64,000 nucleotides of DNA from Agathobacter sp. (GTDB taxonomy: Bacteria; Bacillota; Clostridia; Lachnospirales; Lachnospiraceae). Positions within the stretch are counted from its first letter, which is position 1. Every line of letters starts with the position of its first letter. Location: assembly GCA_022775045.1 (NCBI GenBank), contig JALFLB010000060.1, positions 1-64,000 on the forward strand. Reading direction: 5' to 3'. Under the pieces are notes generated by a model. That model was given only the letters and a program-made list of their open reading frames with translations. It did not search any database and was not told where the DNA came from. The translations under genes and the position numbers were made by a program. This document shows positions 7,358 to 13,367 of this stretch, piece by piece.

Positions 7358-8905
7358 TTATTCCAGACTGAATTTAAACCTGATATCTATGTGTATCCCC
7401 TCGGAATCTTCTTTGACATAAATCTTTTCCAGCGTCTCTGCCAGAATACCCCTATCCAGTTTTTCTATGCTGTGATACTTCTGTAAATGCTCAAGCCATG
7501 CCATTTTTTCTGAACCTTGGCTTTGTTCTTCCTGCTTTGCAACTTCCATCAGTGCCTTGCACTGCTTTTCTTCCTCTTCATAATTGGATTTTATGTCTAT
7601 ATATTCTTCCTTGGAAATGATTCCATCTGAATATGTTTCAAACAGCTTTCTTTTTCGTTGCTTTATAATTGCCAGCTTTTCTTCCTGTTTCTTAAGCTCT
7701 GTTCCCCGAGTAGATACCTTAGCTTTTATTGCATCAATCTCAACATTTGCTTTTGCAACATATTCATTGAGTTTATTTAATACAGCCTGTTCCAGAATTT
7801 CACTTTTTACTCCATGTCTGGTACAAATATCTGAACCATACGCACGATATGACCTGCATATGTAGGATATCACTTTTCCCTGTTTTGTCTGATATGTTGC
7901 CTTAGCCATTGCCCTGCCGCAATCGGCACATTCGATAAACCCTGCAAATAATGCTATGTTTTCATTGAAATCTAATTGACTCCCTCTACGCTTCAACAAC
8001 TGCTGTACCAGATCCCATTTTTCCCTGCTCACAATTGCTTCATGCGTATTTTCTGTAATAATCCAGTCCTCTTTATTATTCTTCTGCGCTTTTCCTCTTG
8101 GTGTTACACGCTTTGTCCGATTCAGCACCATGTTTCCGATGTACATTTCATTGGATAATATTTTATGAATAGTGCTATATGTCCAATAAGTTGTTGTAAA
8201 TAGTCGATTTCCATTACAATACTTACTGCCCATTAACTTTTTATACTCTGTGGGACATGGAATATTCCTGTCATTCAAAATCTTCGCTATTGACTGCTTT
8301 CCATGCCCCTCAATATATAAATCAAATATCATTCGAATAATTGGTGCAACATTTTCATCAATTAACAGTTTGTGCTTATCAGCTGGGTCTTTGATAAACC
8401 CATATCCAGCGTGCGAACCTGTAAACTTTCCCTCTGACTGTTTGGCACGAAAAGACCGTTGCACTTTCTCACTGATATCCAGACTATAATAATTATTCAT
8501 CATTGTCCGCATCGGCATCATAAAGTTATCTGATCCGTTTGCGTTTGCAGAATCATAATTATCATTGATTGCGATTACTCTTACTCCCTGCTCTTTGAAA
8601 TCTCTGAAAATATACTTTCCTGTTTCAATATAATCTCTCCCGAATCGTGATAAGTCTTTGACTATAATGGTATTGATGAAACCCTTTTCAATATCCTGCA
8701 ACATTCTCTGAAAATCAGGTCTGTTAAAATTTAGTCCTGTATATCCATCATCTACATACTCTCTGATTTCCACACAACTTGGCAGGTTTGCAGATACATA
8801 TTGATTTATAATACTTCTTTGTGAACCGATACTGTTACTTTCTATGTTCTCATATCCATCATCATTGGAGAGTCTCATATACTCCCCTAAATATATTTTA
8901 TCCAT
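7358..8905 (-). CDS. Large serine recombinase, element 2
   Basis: 515 residues. The catalytic domain has Ser13 in EYMRLS and the cleavage motif KDLSRFGRD. The recombinase domain follows, then a zinc ribbon (ECADCGRAM ... ICRSYRAYGSDIC), a coiled coil rich in Lys/Glu and a short beta tail. The start is the ATG at 8905 (MDKIYLGEY), preceded by GGGGGAG; the upstream GTG at 8917 has no ribosome site. It belongs to the TnpX-like subgroup common in Clostridia transposons and is only about 25% similar by eye to the element 1 enzyme. It lies adjacent to the left att core and should mediate excision of element 2. Confidence 0.93.
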   Translation of the reverse strand: MDKIYLGEYMRLSNDDGYENIESNSIGSQRSIINQYVSANLPSCVEIREYVDDGYTGLNFNRPDFQRMLQDIEKGFINTIIVKDLSRFGRDYIETGKYIFRDFKEQGVRVIAINDNYDSANANGSDNFMMPMRTMMNNYYSLDISEKVQRSFRAKQSEGKFTGSHAGYGFIKDPADKHKLLIDENVAPIIRMIFDLYIEGHGKQSIAKILNDRNIPCPTEYKKLMGSKYCNGNRLFTTTYWTYSTIHKILSNEMYIGNMVLNRTKRVTPRGKAQKNNKEDWIITENTHEAIVSREKWDLVQQLLKRRGSQLDFNENIALFAGFIECADCGRAMAKATYQTKQGKVISYICRSYRAYGSDICTRHGVKSEILEQAVLNKLNEYVAKANVEIDAIKAKVSTRGTELKKQEEKLAIIKQRKRKLFETYSDGIISKEEYIDIKSNYEEEEKQCKALMEVAKQEEQSQGSEKMAWLEHLQKYHSIEKLDRGILAETLEKIYVKEDSEGIHIDIRFKFSLE

Positions 8906-8926
8906 TTGCTCCCCCACTTTTTCTGC

Positions 8927-9070
8927 TTATGCCAGTTTCTTTGTGTCTGTGCTATGTTCCTTAATCATTTGCTTCATACAATCTTCAAATTTCTGCTCAT
9001 TTGTTGATGAATAACTGATAAAAACCATCTGTTTCTTATCCTTTATTTCACTAATTTTTGCTTTACCCAT
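8927..9070 (-). CDS. 47-aa micro-protein A, recombinase leader gene
   Basis: Short ORF (MGKAKISEIKDKKQM ... ISYSSTNEQKFEDCMKQMI) with a strong AAGGAGG site eight bases before the ATG, ending 21 bases before the recombinase start. It shares the pattern SSTN-x3-F-x2-C-x5-IKEH with the next small ORF, so the two are paralogues. Co-transcribed with the recombinase. A directionality or regulatory role is inference. Confidence 0.6.
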   Translation of the reverse strand: MGKAKISEIKDKKQMVFISYSSTNEQKFEDCMKQMIKEHSTDTKKLA

Positions 9071-9129
9071 ATGCACTATCCTCCTTAATGGGTGGGCAGG
9101 GTAACGCTAAAGCATATTGAAGTCAAGGA

Positions 9130-9243
9130 TTATTTGCAATGTTCTTTGATGATCTTTTCCAGACATTCTACAAACTGACATTGATTCGTAGAAGAGAATG
9201 TAATTTCAATTACCCCCTTGGATTGTTCTTTATTATTAGACAT
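9130..9243 (-). CDS. 37-aa micro-protein B, paralogue of micro-protein A
   Basis: Short ORF (MSNNKEQSKGVIEITF, then SSTNQCQFVECLEKIIKEH). It aligns with micro-protein A over about 25 residues, including SSTN, Phe, Cys and the terminal KEH. The ribosome site before its ATG is weak, but GGAGGG occurs about 60 bases upstream in the same frame, so the true start could be a non-ATG codon nearer that site. Confidence 0.45.
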   Translation of the reverse strand: MSNNKEQSKGVIEITFSSTNQCQFVECLEKIIKEHCK

Positions 9244-9327
9244 AGAACTGCTGCAATTCTCTGCTTCTTTTACATTATTTCTATGCTTATCTGTGTTTTG
9301 ATATTCTCTATAATCGCCCTCCGTAGT

Positions 9328-9600
9328 CTATGCAGAAAATGTAAACATTTTCTTCTTTTCTACTGTGTCAGATGTGAATGAAACTTTGGCTTCATCAAGT
9401 GCGGTCTGGATTGCACCAAACATTTCGTTGACCTGCTCTGTGGTGCAGGTGTAGTACTTCTTATTTGACAGCTTTTGTAACTTCTCTATCTCTGCTATCA
9501 CTTTACCAAGAATTTTATTGTGAAGTGTACGAAGTGCAAGAAAAAAGACAGCACCCATTCGCGCTGTCCTTAAACCATGATTCCTATATTGAATTTTCAT
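9328..9600 (-). pseudogene. Unrecognised ORF, probable 3' remnant
   Basis: Frame of 90 codons. The C-terminal two thirds look protein-like (EIEKLQKLSNKKYY, then TTEQVNEMFGAIQTALDEA). The first 20 codons coincide with the toxin gene's stop and its terminator hairpin (9547-9568), so the N-terminus is probably not genuine. I read it as the surviving 3' end of a mobile-element gene joined to the toxin operon. Function unknown. Confidence 0.4.
9541..9568 (-). terminator. Intrinsic terminator of toxin-antitoxin operon
   Basis: Stem GACAGC/GCTGTC with an 8-10 base loop, followed on the minus strand by TTTTTTCTT. It lies 16 bases past the toxin stop. Confidence 0.7.
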
Positions 9601-9895
9601 AGTCCTGCATCTCATGATACATACCTTCAACAATTACTTGCGATTTGTTCACTCGATACACAAACAAATATCTATGCTTCACAAAATGAATTTTATGTAA
9701 TCCCATTTCCTTCAAACGATTACTGCTACAATATCCAAAGCTCTCTGCCATTTTCTCCAGCTTTGCAATCGTATCATCAAAATCATCCATTACATTTTTT
9801 AATGCCTGAGGATTCTTTAATTCATATGCAATATATGACAGAATATCATCATACTGTTGTTCTGCTAATTCTGAAAGTTCTACATTAAACTGCAT
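9584..9895 (-). CDS. ParE/RelE-family toxin
   Basis: 103 residues, the normal size for the family. The N-terminus (VELSELAEQQYDDILSYIAYEL) is the helical hairpin typical of ParE/RelE. The C-terminal sheet contains HKIHFVKHRYLFVYRV and a final MYHEMQDYE. The start overlaps the antitoxin stop by 11 bases, the usual toxin-antitoxin coupling. RelE members cut ribosome-bound mRNA and ParE members poison gyrase; the sequence does not tell me which. Likely role: stabilisation of element 2 against loss. Confidence 0.85.
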   Translation of the reverse strand: MQFNVELSELAEQQYDDILSYIAYELKNPQALKNVMDDFDDTIAKLEKMAESFGYCSSNRLKEMGLHKIHFVKHRYLFVYRVNKSQVIVEGMYHEMQDYENSI

Positions 9896-10118
9896 ACTTG
9901 TCCCTCATGCTTCGTGATACTTCTCTGGCAGACTTTGTTGCTCCCATGTCACTTTTTCTAATTGACTCGGAGAGTTGCGCCACCAACTCATCTTCACTCA
10001 ATTTTTGAAGTCCACCCATTTCTGACTTCTCGGACAATCTATTTACGAGCATGATTACCATGTTATAATCTTCTTCAGACAAACTCTCAATTTTTGCTGT
10101 TAATTCTGCTGTACCCAT
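9885..10118 (-). CDS. Antitoxin of ParE/RelE module
   Basis: 77-residue acidic protein directly upstream of, and overlapping, the toxin. An alpha-helical N-terminal half (LTAKIESLSEEDYNMVIMLVNRL) is followed by a flexible charged tail likely to wrap the toxin. No clear ribbon-helix-helix is visible, so the DNA-binding type is unassigned. Identity rests mainly on genetic context. Confidence 0.75.
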   Translation of the reverse strand: MGTAELTAKIESLSEEDYNMVIMLVNRLSEKSEMGGLQKLSEDELVAQLSESIRKSDMGATKSAREVSRSMRDKYAV

Positions 10119-10174
10119 GTCTGAACCAACTCCTTTCGCAATCTATCTTTTCTTTATTATACTTCCTATAGTTC

Positions 10175-10282
10175 TCAAAATCCACAACATTTTATTCCTA
10201 TCCCAGCCATTACTAAAAACTTTCTCTCATGTAACTGCTGTCTTGATGATACTCGAAGTAAAGTTCTTACTCGTTTACTCAC
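10175..10282 (-). pseudogene. Truncated serine recombinase, N-terminal remnant
   Basis: 35-codon ORF starting at GTG with AAGGAGG eight bases upstream. It begins SKRVRTLLRVSSRQQLH, which matches the start of serine recombinases (LRVS with the catalytic Ser, then the QQLH segment). It then diverges and stops (FLVMAGIGIKCCGF), so all of the enzyme after about residue 18 is lost. A trace of an earlier element at this site. Confidence 0.6.
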
Positions 10283-10556
10283 GGCTCATTCCTCCTTGTG
10301 AACTTGTTTCACATTTCCCCCTTGGGGTTGGGAATGATACTTCTTTGGAGTCTCTTTGTAAAGACCCTTTTAGGATTTTTATCTTTTCTTTCTAACCTCC
10401 GCTTCCGCTGATACCACCGACATTTCTTCCATACCGTTGTTCTCATTTTCTTATTGTCAGTTATAAGTCAATGAGGTTCTGAAATTTTGTATTCTCTGTC
10501 AGGTTCATTTCTTTCCATCTTTGAAAGCGTTTTCATCTCACGCTCCCCTGCACTAA
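10283..10556. other. Non-coding stretch inside element 2
   Basis: I see no credible gene. A short plus-strand frame exists only because of T-rich composition. The segment separates the recombinase remnant from the secreted-protein gene and is probably degraded mobile-element DNA. Confidence 0.4.
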
Positions 10557-10557
10557 A

Positions 10558-10586
10558 AACCGGATGCACATATTGTACATCCGGTT
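10558..10586 (-). terminator. Intrinsic terminator of the Ig-like protein gene
   Basis: 9-bp perfect stem (AACCGGATG / CATCCGGTT), 11-base loop, followed on the minus strand by TTTTAG. It lies 22 bases beyond the stop at 10609. Confidence 0.8.
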
Positions 10587-10608
10587 CTCGAAGATCAGTT
10601 TTCAAATA

Positions 10609-11514
10609 CTATTTTACCGTAACCTTGACCTTAACTGTTTTTCCATTAGCTTTTACCGTAATAGTTGCCTTACCTTTTTTAACACCCTTCACAACACCTT
10701 TACTCGTTACAGTAGCAACTTTTGTATTCGATGATTTATAGGTAACCTTTGCTGTTGGCAATGTTGTCGCCTTGATGCTTACTTTCTTACCCTTCTTAAC
10801 TGAAAGTGATGTCTTAGATACCTCTAATGCTTTTCCTGAGAATGAAACAACCTTTGGTGTGCTCTTTTGTTCAGAGCTATTAATATTATAAGAGCAATAT
10901 CCCAAGTTACCGTTTTCATAATCAACTGTTGATACCGCTGTTCCATCTACAACAAGGGCAACATCATCAAAATAGATACTTCCTTTGTACGTTTTATTTG
11001 AACCACTAATAAATGCCCCTGCAATAATCTGTCCCTGTCCTTCCGGGAAACTGCCTTCGTTGTCTCCTACAAAACACTTATCAATCGGCATCTTTGCATC
11101 AACCACATAGAAATCATTATATTTTGTAACCGCTTCTGATTCCTTATCAAAAGAATAACCGTCCGAAGACATTGCCCATCCTGCATCTGTATCTAAATCT
11201 TCTCCTGTCCAAAAAGAAATATTCGGTCTTATCCATAAACTTCCACTCTCCATGAACGTCGCCGGAACATAGATTTTTATATTAAGAGCATAAGTGTTTC
11301 CGAAAGTAACCTCCTCATTTGAAAGCAACCAATTCAAATACACACTACTGTCATCCCCAGACTGCACCCCTTTAATAAAGTTGACATTGGTTTCCATTAC
11401 CTTTGTCTTGCTTGCGGCTTCTGCCTCTACAACGCCGCCTACAGGAAGTGCAGTAATAGCCATTGCCAATGCCATAATTGTTGCAATTACTTTTCCCTTT
11501 GTCTTATTGAACAT
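10609..11514 (-). CDS. Secreted protein with C-terminal BIG2 domain
   Basis: 301 residues. A Sec signal peptide occupies residues 1-33 (basic MFNKTKGK, hydrophobic core, cleavage near VEAEAAS). A central beta-rich domain at about 40-215 has a layout suggesting a carbohydrate-binding jelly roll (YLNWLLSNEEVTFGNTYALN, IYFDDVALVV). A single Ig-like BIG2 domain at about 225-301 carries LEVSKTSLSVKKGKKV, SSNTKVATV and GKATITV. There is no LPXTG or membrane anchor. It is cargo of element 2 with a strong AAGGAGG site and its own terminator. The ligand is unknown. Confidence 0.8.
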   Translation of the reverse strand: MFNKTKGKVIATIMALAMAITALPVGGVVEAEAASKTKVMETNVNFIKGVQSGDDSSVYLNWLLSNEEVTFGNTYALNIKIYVPATFMESGSLWIRPNISFWTGEDLDTDAGWAMSSDGYSFDKESEAVTKYNDFYVVDAKMPIDKCFVGDNEGSFPEGQGQIIAGAFISGSNKTYKGSIYFDDVALVVDGTAVSTVDYENGNLGYCSYNINSSEQKSTPKVVSFSGKALEVSKTSLSVKKGKKVSIKATTLPTAKVTYKSSNTKVATVTSKGVVKGVKKGKATITVKANGKTVKVKVTVK

Positions 11515-11681
11515 ATTTTTTTCCTCCTTACATGTTCATTTGTAATTATTCATTGTAACAAATTATATAATATATATTATGATACGTCAATAATTACCAA
11601 TAATACCATCTAAACGATATTAAAAATAGTGATTTTTACAACAAATCAAACTAACGGAGGAGTTACATAATGCGTTGAAAC
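11515..11681. promoter_or_regulatory. AT-rich upstream region of the Ig-like protein gene
   Basis: Very AT-rich, including an imperfect palindromic TATATAATATATATTATGATA run near 11566-11585. It must hold the minus-strand promoter for the secreted protein; I cannot fix the hexamers with confidence. Confidence 0.35.
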
Positions 11682-11780
11682 TTAGATGTGATTATACAGA
11701 ATATGAGCATCATCTAATACAATATAATTTTCTATCTCATCAAGGTCTTTTAAAGCTGGTCTTGTCCATCTTACTCTCAT
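11682..11780 (-). pseudogene. Truncated ParE/RelE toxin
   Basis: 32-codon ORF beginning MRVRWTRPALKDLDEIENYI, a textbook ParE/RelE N-terminus. It loses similarity after VLDDAH and stops. Its start overlaps the stop of the antitoxin frame (GCATGAG), keeping the usual coupling. Two thirds of the toxin, including the catalytic sheet, are missing, so it is inactive. Confidence 0.65.
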
Positions 11781-11905
11781 GCATGCACTCCATCCTTCTC
11801 ATGCTTTCTTGCAAAATGCGCTCTGACCTCTTCTGTGGTCAATGTTCCCTCTTCTCTGGCGGACTTTTTTCCATTGTCCTTATCTAACCGCTCCCCAGGC
11901 AGCAT
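11777..11905 (-). pseudogene. Antitoxin of the truncated module, 5' end cut at the att site
   Basis: 42-codon frame (RLDKDNGKKSAREE, TTEEVRAHFARKHEK). The coding character begins right at the CCCCAGG core. The only upstream ATG (11903-11905) lies in the host deacetylase gene, out of the host frame. It therefore either lost its own start on integration or borrows the host's ATG. Confidence 0.5.
11893..11899. repeat. Element 2 attachment core, right copy
   Basis: CCCCAGG, matching 7328-7334. To its right the deacetylase N-terminal fragment resumes. Confidence 0.75.
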
Positions 11906-12110
11906 CAAAACTCAGCGCAACCTTATTCTCCGTTGTATCGACGCAGTAGATGGGAAGCTCACGATCCCCCACGGTTGCACTTGCCACCACAGCATTTGTC
12001 GCTTCATAAGAAATAAAAATCAGACACGCAAAAAGAGTCGCAACAAGAAGTCCATTTCCCCACTTCTCGTGTGACCCTTTTTTACACTTTTTATGTATGA
12101 ATTTCTGCAT
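11893..12110 (-). pseudogene. Polysaccharide deacetylase, N-terminal fragment (1 of 3)
   Basis: Starts at ATG 12110, 53 bases after mtnN. It encodes a basic N-terminus and one membrane/signal segment (GLLVATLFACLIFISY). This is followed by RELPIYCVDTTENKVALSF and the first catalytic motif FDAAWG, where the Asp is the metal/base residue of NodB enzymes. In the integrated state the frame gives AVR and a stop, a 76-residue membrane stub. Spliced to 6992-7327 and 2251-2491 it makes a 264-residue protein of PdaB-like size and layout. PdaB-type enzymes are linked to spore peptidoglycan in Bacillus. It is the last gene of the pepF-luxS-mtnN direction. Confidence 0.87.
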
Positions 12111-12163
12111 GTTCCACCTGTCGAACCAAACTCTTGATAGAGTCTATGTCCCGACCCTGTTTT

Positions 12164-12862
12164 TTAGAACTCCAGTTCATCCGCACGATTAATAAAATCC
12201 AGCACTACCTCAATGGACTGAAGCGCCGCTTTCTCTGCAAATGTCTCATAGTCCATCGCTCCTCCCTCCCCATCAGAAATCGAGCGAAGAATCGCAAATG
12301 GTACCTCATTGACAAAGCATACATGGCCGATACTGCCGCCTTCCATTTCCCCCGCAATCGCACCAAAACGCTCATGCAGCAAAGCCTTCTGTGTTGGTTT
12401 GTGCAAAAAGAGATCCCCGGTCGCAATCGTACCAACTTTATATTTGATTCCCTTTTCCTGTAAACAATCACACAAAAGCCTTCGCATCTTTTCGTCACTC
12501 GGCAGGAAAATCTGATTAAGTCCGGACAAGAGCCCAATTGGATCACCGAGCGCCGACGTATTCATATCATGCTGAACAACCTGATCGGCAACTGCCACAT
12601 CCATCACACCCAGTTCCTTGCAAAGAGTCCCTGCTACACCAATGTTGATAATACAGTCCACATCGAATTTTAAAATCATTGCCTCTGCACAGATTGCCGC
12701 AAACACCTTTCCAATGCCACATACAGCTGCCACAACTTCCCGGTCTCCTACCATTCCGCTTACATAGGTCACTCCACTGTAAACATCTGTCCTGACATTC
12801 TCCATTGATTCCTTCAGATTGTCCACTTCCATCTGCATCGCCCCGATGACACCAATTTTCAT
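12164..12862 (-). CDS. mtnN: 5'-methylthioadenosine/S-adenosylhomocysteine nucleosidase
   Basis: 232 residues with family signatures: the start MKIGVIGAMQMEVDNL (catalytic Glu in the MEV segment), the NIGVAG loop, and SISDGEGG carrying the catalytic Asp. It hydrolyses SAH to S-ribosylhomocysteine plus adenine, and MTA to methylthioribose plus adenine, in the cytoplasm. I moved the start to the ATG at 12862, six bases after GGAGGA. The gene sits 35 bases after luxS, whose enzyme uses its product, so the two form one activated-methyl-cycle unit. Confidence 0.95.
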   Translation of the reverse strand: MKIGVIGAMQMEVDNLKESMENVRTDVYSGVTYVSGMVGDREVVAAVCGIGKVFAAICAEAMILKFDVDCIINIGVAGTLCKELGVMDVAVADQVVQHDMNTSALGDPIGLLSGLNQIFLPSDEKMRRLLCDCLQEKGIKYKVGTIATGDLFLHKPTQKALLHERFGAIAGEMEGGSIGHVCFVNEVPFAILRSISDGEGGAMDYETFAEKAALQSIEVVLDFINRADELEF

Positions 12863-12897
12863 TCTTCTTCCTCCATTCAAAATTTCAAGCCTATTCC

Positions 12898-13359
12898 TTA
12901 CACAGGATAAGTAAACTCCATATTTTTCTGTGCCTCAAGCACAGAAAGATACGACTTCGCCTCGATCCTTGCCGCTTCCAGCGAAAGATTCTCATAATGA
13001 CCACATTCAACTGCCGATGCACCAAATACCGGTCCCTCGTGATCAATGGTCTGCTGCAGCACTTTTTTCGTCATCTCAAACACTTCCTTCGGGCTTCGGG
13101 CTGCACGAACAAGAAGATAAAATCCCGTCTGGCATCCCATCGGTCCAAAGTACACCACATCATCTCTCATATCCGAATTACGAATGTATGTTGCAAACAT
13201 ATGCTCCAGCGAATGCATCGTAGCATTGTCCATATAATTTCCGGCATTCGGCTTTCTGGTCCGAAGATCATACGTGATTACATCTCCATCCTCGCGGGAA
13301 ATATAAAATCCCGGCACCAGTACATTGTGATTGATTGTAAAACTTTTAATTCTGTCCAT
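12898..13359 (-). CDS. luxS: S-ribosylhomocysteine lyase LuxS
   Basis: 153 residues, full length. The metal site HSLEH (His49, Glu52, His53) and the third ligand His121 in ECGHYENL are present, with the conserved catalytic Cys in GPMGCQTGF (about 76). It cleaves S-ribosylhomocysteine to homocysteine and DPD, the autoinducer-2 precursor. AGGAGG lies six bases before the ATG. It stands eight bases after pepF, so the transcript is pepF-luxS-mtnN. Confidence 0.97.
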   Translation of the reverse strand: MDRIKSFTINHNVLVPGFYISREDGDVITYDLRTRKPNAGNYMDNATMHSLEHMFATYIRNSDMRDDVVYFGPMGCQTGFYLLVRAARSPKEVFEMTKKVLQQTIDHEGPVFGASAVECGHYENLSLEAARIEAKSYLSVLEAQKNMEFTYPV

Positions 13360-13367
13360 ATTTCCTC

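Larger units (their letters stand above)
7328..11899. mobile_element. Integrative element 2 (serine recombinase type), 4,565 bp
   Basis: Splits the deacetylase gene in the codons for FDAAWGAED. It is bounded by the 7-bp direct repeat CCCCAGG, and precise removal of 4,565 bp restores that reading. The recombinase gene ends 24 bases from the left core, the usual position for an integrase next to its att site. Other contents: two related micro-genes, a ParE/RelE toxin-antitoxin pair, a truncated recombinase, a secreted BIG2 protein and a truncated second toxin-antitoxin pair at the right end. No conjugation or phage structural genes are present. Confidence 0.83.

Noticed and set aside
9139-9381. 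80-aa plus-strand ORF in element 2
   Set aside because: Opposes the micro-gene and the toxin-operon remnant; hydrophobic composition comes from AT-rich antisense.
7335-11892. Palindromic attP for element 2
   Set aside because: Joining the ends gives only partial symmetry around CCCCAGG; not strong enough to claim arms as for element 1.
12111-12163. Riboswitch or terminator between mtnN and the deacetylase
   Set aside because: Only a weak 5-bp hairpin; too short for any known methyl-cycle riboswitch.
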